Shown: positions 43,599 through 52,950, numbered from the stretch's first letter. The stretch is DNA of 53,128 nt from an uncultured Pseudomonadota bacterium (GCA_903834835.1 CAILKO010000015.1:1-53128), one strand, 5' to 3'. Numbers and translations: made by a program. The notes: a model not told the origin generated them from the letters alone.

Positions 43599-44432
43599 TC
43601 AGTGGGCCATCAGCACCGGCACCGTCATGGACTCGCGTATCGTGCGCGTCACACCGCCCAGAATGAGTTCGCGCGTGCGCGAGTGTCCGTAGGCGCCCAT
43701 GACGACCAAATCCGCGGACGTGTCGAAGGCGAGCGACAGCAGCCGCTCGCCGATGGATTCGCCAGCCTTGCGCTGTATCGAAAGATTCGCCTTCACCCCA
43801 TGGCAGGCCAGGTACTCGACGAGCGATGCACCCGGCTCGCCATCGCCGGCAAGCGGCAGCTTCTCCGGATTGAAGATCGCGATGTCTACGTTCCGGGCAC
43901 GCGTGAGGAAGGGCAGCGCGTCGGTGACCGCACGTGCCGCTTCGCGACTGCCATCCCAGGCGACGAGCACCCGCTCGCCGATCGTCGCGAACTCTCCGGC
44001 ACAGGGTATGCAGAGCACCGGACGTCCGACGGAGAGCACCATCTCATCGGTAAAACTCGCCTGCAGACCGGAATCGTCGTCCCGCTTGTGGTCCTGCTGC
44101 CCCAGAATGATGAGGTCGGCGAGGCGTCCGGCCGTCCGCATCGCGGCAAGCGCATCCTCGCGCGTGCGCCGGAAGCGCGCATCCATGCCTTTGGGCACCA
44201 CTCGTGCGAAGATCTGCTCGGCCTCGGCCGAGGCTTCGTCATGCCAGCGTTTGGCTGCCTGCTCCATGAGCTCTCGCACATCGCTGTAAGTGGATATGGG
44301 CTCCGCGCTCAGCGCGAAAAGCGCAACCAGCCTAGCGCCGAAGCCGCCTGCGAGGCGTGTCGCGATCTCCAGCCGTTCCGGGTTGCGATGACCGCGGTCC
44401 AGTCCCACCAATATCGTCTTGTAATTGTCCAT
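43599..44432 (-). CDS. Universal stress protein (tandem UspA domains)
   Basis: The 277-residue protein has two Usp domains. The first begins YKTILVGLDRGHRNPERL; the second begins GERVLVAWDGSREAARAV and ends VVMGAYGHSRTRELILGGVTR, an ATP-binding G-x2-G-x9-G-type motif. It is cytoplasmic and usually induced by stress or low oxygen. An FNR-like box at 44465-44478 lies 32 bases upstream of the start. It is convergent with the MBL-fold gene. Confidence 0.92.
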   Translation of the reverse strand: MDNYKTILVGLDRGHRNPERLEIATRLAGGFGARLVALFALSAEPISTYSDVRELMEQAAKRWHDEASAEAEQIFARVVPKGMDARFRRTREDALAAMRTAGRLADLIILGQQDHKRDDDSGLQASFTDEMVLSVGRPVLCIPCAGEFATIGERVLVAWDGSREAARAVTDALPFLTRARNVDIAIFNPEKLPLAGDGEPGASLVEYLACHGVKANLSIQRKAGESIGERLLSLAFDTSADLVVMGAYGHSRTRELILGGVTRTIRESMTVPVLMAH

Positions 44433-44464
44433 GGCCCAATCTAGCCCGGCCCGCGGTCTGCCAC

Positions 44465-44478
44465 TTGATCTGCGTCAA
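44465..44478. promoter_or_regulatory. FNR/Anr-type box
   Basis: TTGAT-CTGC-GTCAA matches the FNR consensus (TTGAT-N4-ATCAA) at nine of ten positions. It lies in the 159-base region between uspA-like and fumarylacetoacetase-family genes, centred about 39 bases before the uspA start codon. Classical activation at -41.5 would then put the transcript start at the start codon, so a leaderless mRNA or another mode must be assumed. Confidence 0.55.
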
Positions 44479-44548
44479 GCGACCCGGACCGGGCGGCGCC
44501 AGGTCCGCCACCTGCCCGCTGGCGTCCGGAAAGCGCTGCCGAAGGGCT

Positions 44549-44554
44549 TAGAAT
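44549..44554 (+). promoter_or_regulatory. Possible -10 element TAGAAT
   Basis: TAGAAT is 37 bases before the fumarylacetoacetase-family start. No good -35 is visible. The FNR-like box is about 70 bases further upstream. Confidence 0.35.
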
Positions 44555-44591
44555 TCCGCGTTTCGCCAGTTCAATCCAAAGGAGAATCGGA

Positions 44592-45470
44592 ATGCGGCTC
44601 GCTACCTTCGCCCAGCAGGGCGGACAGCGCGTGGGGGTGGTTCTGAACGATGAAATCGCGGATGTGACCTCGGTCGCGCCGACGATGCAGGCCTTCGTCG
44701 AAGGCGGCGACGCGATGATGGCGCGCGTGAAGGCTGCCCTCGACAAGGCGCCGCGCGTGAAGCTCGACCAGGTGAAGCTGCTTGCGCCGTTTCCACGCCC
44801 TGCGAAGAACGTCCTCTGCCTCGGGCTCAACTACACGGAACACGTTGCCGAAGGCGCGCGCATCGGCGTTCGCGTCGACGACAATCTGCCCAAGTATCCG
44901 GTCTGGTTCACCAAGGCAGTGACCGCGGTCTGCGGACCGTACGACGATATCGAGATCGAACCCGCGATCTCGACCTCGTACGACTGGGAGGTCGAGCTCA
45001 TGGTGGTGATCGGCAAGACGGGTCGCCACATCAGCAAGGAAAAGGCCTTCGACTACGTGCATAGCTACACCGTGTTCAACGACTTCAGCGTGCGCGACGT
45101 GCAGCGCCGCCACGGTCCTCCCCCGCAGTGGTTCAAGGGCAAGAGCTACGACAAGGCCTCGCCCATGGGCCCCTGGATCGTCACCAAGGACGAAATCGGC
45201 ACGCCGCCGAACATCCGCATCAGCTGCCGCGTAAACGGCGTGACCAAGCAGGAGTCGACCACCGACCTGATGATCTTCGACATCCCGACCGCAATCGCGG
45301 ACATCAGCGACATGATCACTCTCGAACCGGGCGACGTGATCGCGACCGGCACGCCCTCGGGCGTGGGCGTCGCGCGCAGCCCGGCGGAGTTCCTCAAGGC
45401 AGGCGACGTGATGGAGACGGAGATCGAGAAAATCGGCCTCCTGCGCAACAGGATCGTCGAGAAACGCTGA
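44592..45470 (+). CDS. Fumarylacetoacetate hydrolase (FAH) family protein
   Basis: The 292-residue protein shows the FAH-family order: VLCLGLNYTEHVAEG, FTKAVTAVCGPYDDIEIEP, YDWEVELMVVIGKTGRHI with acidic metal ligands, FNDFSVRDVQRRHGPPPQWFKGKSYDKASPMGPWIV, and GDVIATGTPSGVGVARSP. Members hydrolyse or decarboxylate ring-cleavage diketo acids (2-hydroxyhepta-2,4-diene-1,7-dioate isomerase, oxaloacetate decarboxylase and others). AAAGGAG precedes the start. It may finish aromatic routes encoded in the window; exact activity is not determined. Confidence 0.93.
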   Translation: MRLATFAQQGGQRVGVVLNDEIADVTSVAPTMQAFVEGGDAMMARVKAALDKAPRVKLDQVKLLAPFPRPAKNVLCLGLNYTEHVAEGARIGVRVDDNLPKYPVWFTKAVTAVCGPYDDIEIEPAISTSYDWEVELMVVIGKTGRHISKEKAFDYVHSYTVFNDFSVRDVQRRHGPPPQWFKGKSYDKASPMGPWIVTKDEIGTPPNIRISCRVNGVTKQESTTDLMIFDIPTAIADISDMITLEPGDVIATGTPSGVGVARSPAEFLKAGDVMETEIEKIGLLRNRIVEKR

Positions 45471-45493
45471 CAGTCCCCGCATTTACCCGGTAT

Positions 45494-45523
45494 CCCGCGG
45501 CGCTCCACCTGGAGCCCCGCGGG
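45494..45523. terminator. GC-rich hairpin between convergent genes
   Basis: A near-perfect stem with one C-C mismatch (CCGCGG-C-GCTCC / GGAGC-C-CCGCGG around ACCT) lies in the 58 bases between the stops of the FAH-family gene and fdxA. The position suits a bidirectional terminator, but no T-tract follows, so it may work with Rho or only stabilise ends. Confidence 0.5.
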
Positions 45524-45528
45524 GCCGC

Positions 45529-45852
45529 CTAGCGCTCCAGCAGATTCCTCTTTTCCTTCACCTTGGCCCAATCGTCCGCGTCCGCGGGCGCGGGTTTGCG
45601 CTCGATGATCGGTTTCCATCCGCGCGCGAGTTCGGCGTTCAGCGCGATGAACTCGCGCTGCGCATCGGGCACATCGTCCTCGGCCATGATCGCCTCGACC
45701 GGGCATTCCGGCACGCATAGCGTGCAATCGATGCACTCATCGGGATCGATCACCAGCATGTTCGGGCCTTCACGGAAGCAATCGACCGGGCACACATCGA
45801 CGCAGTCGGTATATTTGCACTTGATGCACGATTCGGTAACGACATAGGCCAT
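45529..45852 (-). CDS. fdxA: 7Fe ferredoxin FdxA
   Basis: The 107-residue protein has cysteines at 9, 12, 17, 21, 25, 40, 43, 46 and 50 ([20 protein letters not shown] and [14 protein letters not shown]). Apart from Cys12 the set matches the Azotobacter FdI pattern for one [3Fe-4S] and one [4Fe-4S] cluster. It is a cytoplasmic electron carrier. The ATG at 45852 begins MAYVVTE, the usual start; a longer frame to 45876 is not needed. It is divergent from trxA. Confidence 0.93.
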   Translation of the reverse strand: MAYVVTESCIKCKYTDCVDVCPVDCFREGPNMLVIDPDECIDCTLCVPECPVEAIMAEDDVPDAQREFIALNAELARGWKPIIERKPAPADADDWAKVKEKRNLLER

Positions 45853-46098
45853 GCCAGGTAACATCCTTTCATTCAACAGGTTACGAGCGCCGAGCGAAGC
45901 CGGTGCAGGGCCGGCGCCAAGCTCGCTTTGTCATGCGGCCCGCCATTCGCTAGGATAGCGGTTCACGGCAAGGCGCGGGTGTCGATCAAATCCGGATCCG
46001 GGCCCGGACCCGCAGTACGCAAATGCGCAAACGCGGTTCCGCTTCGGGCGCGCCCCCGAACCATCCAAATCCGCTGCACCAACCGATTCCGAGGAACC

Positions 46099-46428
46099 AT
46101 GAGCAGTTCACAGATTCAGCATGTCACGGACGACACTTTCGAACCCGAAGTCCTTAAATCCGACGTACCCGTCCTGGTCGATTACTGGGCGGAGTGGTGC
46201 GGTCCCTGCAAATCGATTGCGCCCATCCTGGAAGAGGTTGCACGCGAATACGACGGACGCCTGAAGATCGCGAAGGTGAATGTCGACGAGAACCGCGCGG
46301 TACCCGCAAAGTTCGGTATCCGCGGCATCCCGACGCTGATGCTCTTCAAGAACGGCAATCTGGAGGCGACGCGCGTGGGCGCCTTGTCGAAGTCCCAGCT
46401 CACTGCATTCCTTGACAGCAATATCTAA
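46099..46428 (+). CDS. trxA: Thioredoxin 1
   Basis: The 109-residue protein has the active site [10 protein letters not shown] (Cys34, Cys37) and the cis-Pro loop [14 protein letters not shown]. It reduces protein disulfides in the cytoplasm. GAGGAA just before ATG 46099 decides this start. It precedes rho by 183 bases, an order common in proteobacteria. Confidence 0.96.
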   Translation: MSSSQIQHVTDDTFEPEVLKSDVPVLVDYWAEWCGPCKSIAPILEEVAREYDGRLKIAKVNVDENRAVPAKFGIRGIPTLMLFKNGNLEATRVGALSKSQLTAFLDSNI

Positions 46429-46446
46429 ACCTCTTACCCTCCGCCT

Positions 46447-46475
46447 CTGTCGCGTCAGATAGCTCGGCGCGACAG
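46447..46475 (+). other. Hairpin in the trxA-rho gap
   Basis: Perfect eight-base arms CTGTCGCG and CGCGACAG enclose a 13-base loop, 18 bases after the trxA stop. No T-tract follows. It could stabilise the trxA transcript end or belong to a rho leader, where autogenous termination is usual. Confidence 0.4.
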
Positions 46476-46611
46476 CAGGCTTCCGGCGCCGCTTTCAGGC
46501 GCAAACCCCAAGATGAGCAGGCCCAACGCAGGACACCAGGCAGCGGTTCGCGCAGCCCCGCGCACAGATGCGACGGCATCGCCCGTCCCCGCAGCGTCTA
46601 TCCCAATACCT

Positions 46612-47871
46612 ATGTATCTGTCAGAACTGAAGAACCTTCACGTCACCGAACTCGTCGAGATGTCGGTGACGAACGAAATCGACGGCGCAAACCGCATGCG
46701 CAAGCAGGAGCTGATCTTCGCCCTGCTCAAGAACAGGGCCAAGAAAGGCGAGGCGATCTTCGGCGACGGCACGCTGGAAGTCCTGCCCGACGGATTCGGC
46801 TTCCTGCGTTCGCCCGACACGAGCTATCTTGCGAGCACGGACGACATTTACGTCTCTCCCTCGCAGATTCGCCGCTTCAATCTTCATACCGGCGATTCGA
46901 TCGAAGGCGAAATCCGCACGCCGAAGGACGGTGAACGTTACTTCGCGCTGGTGAAGGTCGACAAGGTCAATGGCGAATCGCCCGAGAGCGCGAAGTCAAA
47001 GATCCTGTTCGAGAACCTGACCCCGCTCCACCCTGACAAGCAGTTCCGCCTCGAGCGCGATATCAAGGCCGAGGAAAACATCACCGGTCGGATCATCGAT
47101 ATCATCGCGCCGATCGGCAAGGGACAGCGCGGCCTCATCGTCAGCCCGCCCAAGGCCGGCAAGACGGTGATGCTGCAGCACATTGCCCACGCGATCATTG
47201 CCAACCACCCTGACGTTTCCCTGATCGTGATGCTCATCGACGAGCGGCCCGAGGAGGTAACGGAGATGTCGCGCTCGGTGCGTGGCGAAGTGGTCGCCTC
47301 CACCTTTGACGAGCCCGCGGCGCGCCACGTGCAGGTCGCGGAAATGGTGATCGAAAAGGCGAAGCGCCTCGTCGAACACAAGAAGGACGTGGTCATCCTG
47401 CTCGACTCGATCACCCGCCTCGCGCGTGCCTACAACACCGTGGTGCCGGCATCCGGCAAAGTGCTGACCGGCGGCGTGGACGCGAATGCCCTGCAGAAGC
47501 CGAAGCGTTTCTTCGGTGCTGCGCGCAACATCGAGGAGGGCGGCTCACTCACGATCATCGCCACTGCGCTCATCGACACCGGCAGCCGGATGGACGACGT
47601 GATCTACGAGGAATTCAAGGGGACCGGCAACATGGAAATCCACCTTGACCGCCGAATGCACGAGAAGCGCATCTACCCGGCAATCAACGTCAACCGCTCC
47701 GGCACGCGCCGCGAGGAGCTGCTGATCGAGGCCCAGAATCTGCAGAAAGTCTGGGTGCTGCGCAAGCTGCTCTACCCGATGGACGAGCTCGAGGCGGCGG
47801 AATTCCTGATCGACAAGCTCAAGGCCACCAAGAACAACGCGGAGTTCTTCGAGTCGATGCGCCGCGGCTGA
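46612..47871 (+). CDS. rho: Transcription termination factor Rho
   Basis: The product from ATG 46612 is 419 residues, exactly the length of E. coli Rho, and starts [18 protein letters not shown] like other Rho proteins. It has the RNA-binding cold-shock-like domain ([25 protein letters not shown]), Walker A PPKAGKT at 179-185, [17 protein letters not shown] Walker B region (here [13 protein letters not shown]) and the Q/R loops [18 protein letters not shown]. An in-frame ATG at 46513 would add a low-complexity tail without a ribosome site, so I reject it. Rho is an RNA-dependent helicase hexamer. Confidence 0.97.
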   Translation: MYLSELKNLHVTELVEMSVTNEIDGANRMRKQELIFALLKNRAKKGEAIFGDGTLEVLPDGFGFLRSPDTSYLASTDDIYVSPSQIRRFNLHTGDSIEGEIRTPKDGERYFALVKVDKVNGESPESAKSKILFENLTPLHPDKQFRLERDIKAEENITGRIIDIIAPIGKGQRGLIVSPPKAGKTVMLQHIAHAIIANHPDVSLIVMLIDERPEEVTEMSRSVRGEVVASTFDEPAARHVQVAEMVIEKAKRLVEHKKDVVILLDSITRLARAYNTVVPASGKVLTGGVDANALQKPKRFFGAARNIEEGGSLTIIATALIDTGSRMDDVIYEEFKGTGNMEIHLDRRMHEKRIYPAINVNRSGTRREELLIEAQNLQKVWVLRKLLYPMDELEAAEFLIDKLKATKNNAEFFESMRRG

Positions 47872-47909
47872 GTTTCCCGCCCGCGTTCCCGCAGAACCCT
47901 GATTTTCAG

Positions 47910-47915
47910 TATAAT
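47910..47915 (+). promoter_or_regulatory. Possible -10 element TATAAT upstream of rpmE
   Basis: A perfect TATAAT lies 34 bases before the rpmE start in the 78-base gap after rho, within an AT-rich patch. The -35 region is poor. It suggests that rpmE is also transcribed independently of rho. Confidence 0.45.
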
Positions 47916-47949
47916 TTCCCGTTTTCACGCCTACCTAGCAGAGCGACCC

Positions 47950-48204
47950 ATGAAGCCAGGCATACACCCTCAATACGCGCCGGTCATATTCCATGACACG
48001 GCATCGAATCATTCCGTCCTCACCCGCTCTTCGATCGACACGGCGGGCCGGGAGACCATGAAATGGACCGACGGCAACGAGTATCCCGTAATCAAGGTCG
48101 AAGTGTCCTCGGAGTCGCACTCCTTCTACACCGGCAAGCAGAAAATCATGGACACCGCCGGCCGGGTCGAGCGCTTCCGCCGCAAATACGGCAAGACCGC
48201 CTGA
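47950..48204 (+). CDS. rpmE: 50S ribosomal protein L31, type B
   Basis: The 84-residue protein reads [19 protein letters not shown] and ends [24 protein letters not shown], as in L31 proteins. It lacks the zinc-binding cysteines, so it is the C-minus (type B) paralogue that replaces the zinc form at zinc limitation in species with both. The gene follows rho and ends before a Rho-independent terminator. Confidence 0.95.
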   Translation: MKPGIHPQYAPVIFHDTASNHSVLTRSSIDTAGRETMKWTDGNEYPVIKVEVSSESHSFYTGKQKIMDTAGRVERFRRKYGKTA

Positions 48205-48230
48205 TCACGACGGCGAAATCCGGAAACCGG

Positions 48231-48261
48231 GGGCGGCCAGCTTGGTCGCCCTTTCTTTTTT
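48231..48261 (+). terminator. Rho-independent terminator after rpmE
   Basis: Arms GGGCGGCC and GGTCGCCC (one G-T wobble) enclose AGCTT, followed directly by TTTCTTTTTT. It lies 26 bases after the rpmE stop and ends the rho-rpmE transcript. Confidence 0.88.
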
Positions 48262-48298
48262 CCGACTCCGTTTTCGCGACTCCGCAATAATTCACGGG

Positions 48299-49957
48299 AT
48301 GCGTGCTGCCTCCGGAACGCGGTGGAAACCCCTGGCCGTCCCGCCCGCGCCAGCGGTGCTGCTCGCAATCGCCCTCGCCTTCCTGATCCCCGGGGTGACC
48401 GGGCATGATCCCTGGAAAACGCTCGATCTCGTCTCGATCGACGTGGCCTGGCGCATGCATCTGACCGGAGACTGGCTCGTGCCGCGGATGGCGGGCGAGA
48501 TATGGTTCGAGGATGCGCCGGTCTACCACTGGCTCGCCATGCTGTTCGGTAAGACCCTGGGGCGCCTTGTTCCGTTTCACGATGCGGCGCGGCTCGCGAG
48601 CACGCTCTGCGCGCTGACTGCAGGCGGCGCGCTCTATCTTGCGGCGCGCGCATCATCCCAGCCTGACCAGCGCGCGTCCGCATCGGCCGCGACGGTGCTG
48701 CTCCTTGCCGGCAGCGTCGGCCTGTTCGTCCATGCGCACGAAGCGATCGCGGATATGTCGATGCTTGCCGCACTCGCGCTTGGACTGGCCGCGCTCGCGC
48801 GCTCGCCCGAGGACGACGGCATTCTGCGTCCGGTGCCGCGTGCGCTGTGCCTGGGCGCGGCACTCGGCGCCGCGCTGAACTCGGGAGGATGGACGGTGCC
48901 GGCGGCCTTGCTCGCCGGCGCGCTGGTCGCGCTCGCGAGTGATTCCGGGTGGCGCCGCCGCCGGGGTGTTGCGACGATAGCAGGCGGCATGTTGATCGGC
49001 CTCCTTCTTGCGACCGCCTGGCCGCTTGCGATGTGGCTGCGCGACCCCACGCTGCTGGAAAGCTGGCTGCGCTATCTGCTGAGCAGCCACGGTCCCGCGG
49101 TGGAGAACCTGCGCTACTACCTCGTCACATCGAGCTGGTTCATGTGGCCTGCCTGGCCGCTCGCGCTGTGGGCGCTCTGGACGCGCTCGCGCGAGCGCCT
49201 CGATCCGTCGCTCCTCGTGCCGCTCGCGGCCCTGGTTGCGGGGTTCTCCGCCCTGGTACTCAGCGCGCCGACGCAGGATGTCAACCTGACCCCCCTGCTC
49301 GCGCCGCTCATCCTGATCGCATCGCAGGGCGCGACACGCATGCTTCGCGGTGCAGCCGCCGCCCTCGACTGGTTCGGGCTCATGTTGTTCGCATTCTTTG
49401 CGGGCGTGATCTGGCTCGCCTATGTCGCAATGCTAACCGGCGTCCCTGCGCAGCTCTCGCGCAACTTTCTGCGTGTCACGCCGGGCTTCGTCCAACCACT
49501 GGAGCCCTTCGCCATCGCCTTCAGCCTCGCGCTGCTTACGGCCTGGATCGTGGTCATGTTCGGAACCGCCAGGGGACCGACCCGAAGCCTGTTGCGCTGG
49601 ACTGCGGGCGCGACGCTGCTCTGGGGAAGTTTTGCAATGCTCTGGATGCCATGGGTCAATTACCAGCGCAGCTACCGCACAGCAACGCTTCAGATCAAGG
49701 CACGCATCCCTGCGGGCGCGTCCTGCATCGCGGGACGCAATCTGGGCAACGCCCAGCGCGCGGCCTTCGACTACCATGCCGGGATCGTGACACGCCCCTA
49801 CGACCCTGACCGACCGCGCGCCTGCCCGCTGCTTCTCGTGCAAAGCGAACCGCGCCACGAGGCGCGCGCCCCCGGTCGCGGTTGGGTGATGATTGCAGAC
49901 GCCAGCCGCCCTGGCGACAAGTCGGAGCGCTACCGGCTCTACCGGCTTACCGAATGA
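48299..49957 (+). CDS. ArnT/PMT-type membrane glycosyltransferase
   Basis: The 552-residue protein is a polytopic membrane protein with about ten hydrophobic helices and the PMT-family N-terminal loop HDPWKTLDLVSIDVAWRMHLTGDWLVPRMAGEIWFEDAPVYHWL. Family members transfer a sugar from a polyprenyl-phosphate donor to lipid A or protein. The usual FEKPPLYYW is FEDAPVYHW here. I start at ATG 48299 because a TTG earlier would lie in the terminator. Its stop overlaps the pgi start as ATGA. The C-terminal part is a small periplasmic domain. Confidence 0.85.
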   Translation: MRAASGTRWKPLAVPPAPAVLLAIALAFLIPGVTGHDPWKTLDLVSIDVAWRMHLTGDWLVPRMAGEIWFEDAPVYHWLAMLFGKTLGRLVPFHDAARLASTLCALTAGGALYLAARASSQPDQRASASAATVLLLAGSVGLFVHAHEAIADMSMLAALALGLAALARSPEDDGILRPVPRALCLGAALGAALNSGGWTVPAALLAGALVALASDSGWRRRRGVATIAGGMLIGLLLATAWPLAMWLRDPTLLESWLRYLLSSHGPAVENLRYYLVTSSWFMWPAWPLALWALWTRSRERLDPSLLVPLAALVAGFSALVLSAPTQDVNLTPLLAPLILIASQGATRMLRGAAAALDWFGLMLFAFFAGVIWLAYVAMLTGVPAQLSRNFLRVTPGFVQPLEPFAIAFSLALLTAWIVVMFGTARGPTRSLLRWTAGATLLWGSFAMLWMPWVNYQRSYRTATLQIKARIPAGASCIAGRNLGNAQRAAFDYHAGIVTRPYDPDRPRACPLLLVQSEPRHEARAPGRGWVMIADASRPGDKSERYRLYRLTE

Positions 49958-51450
49958 ACACCGCACCGCCGACCTCATGCGCGGGCTGGTCCCAGCTGGA
50001 AACGCTCGCGCGCGCCGGCGCTGACACTCACCTGCGTGATCGCTTCGCGCGTGACCCGGCACGCGGCGAGCGACTTCGATTCGAGGGGGCAGGCGTCCGG
50101 CTCGATCTGTCGCTACAGCGGCTGGACGACGCCGTCCTTGCCGCGCTCCAACGCCTTGCGTCGGAGCGCGGACTCGAGGCTTGGCGCGAGGCACTGTTCG
50201 CGGGCGAACGCATCAACAGCACCGAGAACCGCGCGGCCTGGCACACCGCCTTGCGCGCAGGCGCTCGTGCACCCGCTGAGGTAGGTGCGACGATCGACCG
50301 CGCCTGCGCGATTGCTACGGGACTTCGCGCCGGAACATGGCGTGGCGCAAGCGGACAACCGATTGATCGCATCATCAATCTGGGAACCGGAGGATCCGAT
50401 CTGGGCCCTCGTCTTGCCTGCCATGCGCTCGGACCGGTGCCTAGCCAGGGGCTCGGAATCCGCTTCGCGTCGAATGTCGATCCCGAGGACCTCGGGCGCG
50501 CGCTCGCCGATTCCGTCCCGGCGCGCACGCTTTTCGTGATCGCGTCGAAAACCTTCAGCACCCAGGAAACGATGGCCAACGCCCGTGCGGCGCGCCGCTG
50601 GCTGGAGGAAGCTCATCCTGCCGGCACAGACGTCTCCGGGCATTTCATCGCGGTTACCGAGAACATCGCTTCGGCCGCGCGATTCGGGGTTGCGGACGCG
50701 CTACCGGTATGGGACTGGGTCGGCGGACGTTACTCTGTGTGGTCGGCGGTCGGACTTACCCTCGCCTGCGCAATCGGCGAGACCGGGTTCCGCGAATTTC
50801 TCGCGGGTGCCCGCGAGATGGACGAGCACTTCCTGCGCGCAGCGCCGGAGCGTAACCTGCCGATACTTCTCGCTCTGACAGGCATCTGGAACACGAATTT
50901 CCTGGGATGCGCGACGCATGCCGTGCTGCCCTATTCGAACCGGCTGGGACTGCTTCCCGCCTACCTTCAGCAACTTGAGATGGAATCGAATGGCAAGCGC
51001 GTCGATCGCGCAGGACGCGAAGTCGGCTACGCGACCGCACCTGTGGTGTGGGGCGCGGAAGGGACGGTGGGCCAGCATTCTTTCCATCAGTTGCTCCATC
51101 AGGGCACGCAGATCGTGCCTGCGGATTTCATTGTCGTGCGCGAGGGGCCGGGCGATCCGGAGATGCGTCGCATCCTCGCCGCGCACGCGAGCGCTCAGGC
51201 TCGCGCGCTTGCCTTCGGACTGGACGATGCAGCGCTCCCGGCATGGCGCCGGCACCCGGGAAACCGACCCTCCAACAGGCTCGAGCTGGATGTGCTCGAT
51301 GCGAGAAATCTGGGCCGGCTTCTCGCACTCTACGAGCACAAGGTGTTCGTCCAGGGTGTCATCTGGAACGTGAACAGCTTCGACCAGTGGGGCGTGGAAC
51401 TCGGCAAGTCGCTCGCCGCAGGAATTCTCTCCCGGCCGCAGGGCATATGA
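49954..51450 (+). CDS. pgi: Glucose-6-phosphate isomerase
   Basis: The 498-residue enzyme interconverts glucose-6-phosphate and fructose-6-phosphate. Signature segments are IINLGTGGSDLGPRLA, FVIASKTFSTQETMANA, DWVGGRYSVWSAVG, QQLEMESNGKRV and WGAEGTVGQHSFHQLLHQG, followed by KVFVQGVIWNVNSFDQWGVELGK. ATG 49954 overlaps the upstream stop (ATGA), so the two genes are probably coupled. Length is shorter than E. coli Pgi (549) at the N-terminus but all active-site segments are present. Confidence 0.96.
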   Translation: MNTAPPTSCAGWSQLETLARAGADTHLRDRFARDPARGERLRFEGAGVRLDLSLQRLDDAVLAALQRLASERGLEAWREALFAGERINSTENRAAWHTALRAGARAPAEVGATIDRACAIATGLRAGTWRGASGQPIDRIINLGTGGSDLGPRLACHALGPVPSQGLGIRFASNVDPEDLGRALADSVPARTLFVIASKTFSTQETMANARAARRWLEEAHPAGTDVSGHFIAVTENIASAARFGVADALPVWDWVGGRYSVWSAVGLTLACAIGETGFREFLAGAREMDEHFLRAAPERNLPILLALTGIWNTNFLGCATHAVLPYSNRLGLLPAYLQQLEMESNGKRVDRAGREVGYATAPVVWGAEGTVGQHSFHQLLHQGTQIVPADFIVVREGPGDPEMRRILAAHASAQARALAFGLDDAALPAWRRHPGNRPSNRLELDVLDARNLGRLLALYEHKVFVQGVIWNVNSFDQWGVELGKSLAAGILSRPQGI

Positions 51451-51460
51451 GCTGGCGTGA

Positions 51461-51481
51461 AGACCGGCTGCACGCCGGTCT
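51461..51481 (+). terminator. Hairpin after pgi
   Basis: Perfect eight-base arms AGACCGGC and GCCGGTCT enclose TGCAC, ten bases after the pgi stop. No T-tract follows, so it is only a probable end of the pgi transcript. Confidence 0.45.
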
Positions 51482-51486
51482 AGAAT
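51481..51486 (+). promoter_or_regulatory. Possible -10 element TAGAAT
   Basis: TAGAAT starts at the last base of the hairpin after pgi and lies 34 bases before the GlcD-type start. No clear -35 is visible. Confidence 0.35.
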
Positions 51487-51520
51487 CGCGCCGGTACAGA
51501 CTTCGGATCGGACGTCCACC

Positions 51521-52909
51521 ATGAATAGTGCGCGCGATTTCAACGAAACAGTGCTTGGCGAACTGCGTGCGATCCTCGGTGATCGCGTCAGCATCGCAGC
51601 TGCGGTGCGCGGTCACCACGGCAAGGACGAATCGCATTTCCCGGACGCGCTGCCCGATGCGGTGGTGTTTCCGGAAAGCACCGAGGAAGTCCGAGACATC
51701 GTCAACATCTGCCGCCGTCATCGCGTGCCGCTGATTCCCTACGGCGTCGGCACTTCGCTGGAAGGTCACGTGCTTGCGGTGCGTGGCGGTGTCACCGTGG
51801 ACATGTCGCGCATGAACCGCGTCCTCGAGATACATGAGGAAGATCTCGACGCGGTCGTACAGGCGGGCGTCACCCGCAAACAGCTGAACGAGCATATCCG
51901 GCACACCGGCCTCTTCTTCCCCGTCGATCCCGGCGCCGATGCGACGCTGGGTGGCATGAGCGCCACGCGCGCCTCGGGCACGAATGCCGTGCGCTACGGA
52001 ACCATGCGCGAAAACGTAATCGCGCTGAAGGTCGTTCTGGCTGATGGTCGAATCATTCAGACTTCGCGGCGCGCACGCAAGTCGGCCGCTGGCTACGACC
52101 TCACGCGGCTGTTCGTGGGTTCGGAGGGCACACTCGGCATCATCACTGAGGTGACCGTCCGTTTGTATCCCGTGCAGGAGGCGATGTCCGCGGCAGTCTG
52201 CGCCTTCGAATCGATCGACAGCTGCACGCGAACTGTGATCGAGGCGATTCAGGCGGGCATACCGCTCGCCCGCTGCGAAATCGTCTGCGACACCACCATC
52301 GATGCGATCAACCGGCACGAGAAGACCAGCTATCGCGTCGCGCCGACGCTGTTCTTCGAATTTCACGGGACCAAGGCTGGCGTGATCGAGCAGGCAGAGA
52401 CCGTACAGGCGATTGCGAAGGCGAACGGTGGCATGGATTTCGTCTGGGCGACGCACGCGGAGGACAGGAATGCGCTCTGGGAAGCGCGCCACCATGCCTA
52501 CTTCGCGTGCCTGCAGCTCAGGCCGGGCTCACGCGCAATGACGACCGATGTCTGCGTGCCGATCTCACGCCTGGTGGAATGCGTGCACGAAACCATGGCA
52601 GACATGAAGCACTACGTCGCCCCGGTCCCGCTCATGGGCCACATCGGCGACGGCAACTTTCACCTGATGCTGCTGATCGATCCCGCCAGCAAGGAAGAGC
52701 AGCAGCTCGCGGAGCAGCTGAACAAGCGCGTCGTGGCCCGTGCGCTCGCGATGGGCGGCACCTGCACGGGAGAGCACGGAATCGGCCTCGGCAAACAGGA
52801 CTCGCTTGTCACCGAGCATGGCGAGGAAACGATGGCGCTGATGCGTGAAATCAAGCGGCTGCTCGATCCGGAAAATATGATGAATCCCGGCAAGTTGCTT
52901 GCGCCCTGA
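51521..52909 (+). CDS. FAD-linked oxidase, GlcD / D-lactate dehydrogenase (cytochrome) type
   Basis: The 462-residue flavoprotein has the FAD-binding PCMH domain (PYGVGTSLEGHVLAVRGGVTVDMSRMN, DPGADATLGGMSATRASGTNAVRYG) and a C-terminal domain with HIGDGNFHLMLL and GGTCTGEHGIGLGK. Both are typical of D-lactate and glycolate dehydrogenases that pass electrons to quinone or cytochrome. No glcE or glcF subunit genes follow, so the single-subunit D-lactate dehydrogenase type is more likely. A palindrome of the GTAAC family and an IS30-like element lie directly downstream. Confidence 0.92.
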   Translation: MNSARDFNETVLGELRAILGDRVSIAAAVRGHHGKDESHFPDALPDAVVFPESTEEVRDIVNICRRHRVPLIPYGVGTSLEGHVLAVRGGVTVDMSRMNRVLEIHEEDLDAVVQAGVTRKQLNEHIRHTGLFFPVDPGADATLGGMSATRASGTNAVRYGTMRENVIALKVVLADGRIIQTSRRARKSAAGYDLTRLFVGSEGTLGIITEVTVRLYPVQEAMSAAVCAFESIDSCTRTVIEAIQAGIPLARCEIVCDTTIDAINRHEKTSYRVAPTLFFEFHGTKAGVIEQAETVQAIAKANGGMDFVWATHAEDRNALWEARHHAYFACLQLRPGSRAMTTDVCVPISRLVECVHETMADMKHYVAPVPLMGHIGDGNFHLMLLIDPASKEEQQLAEQLNKRVVARALAMGGTCTGEHGIGLGKQDSLVTEHGEETMALMREIKRLLDPENMMNPGKLLAP

Positions 52910-52950
52910 GCCGGAGGAGACAAGGTGGGAAAATTCGCCCGTTCCCACAA

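Noticed and set aside
45834..45886. Cluster of GGTAAC/GGTTAC words near the fdxA start
   Set aside because: Spacing and orientation do not match the GTAAC-N6-GTTAC rule, and one word lies within the coding sequence.
46513..46611. N-terminal extension of Rho from an earlier ATG
   Set aside because: It is low-complexity and has no ribosome site; the ATG at 46612 gives the normal start and exact family length.
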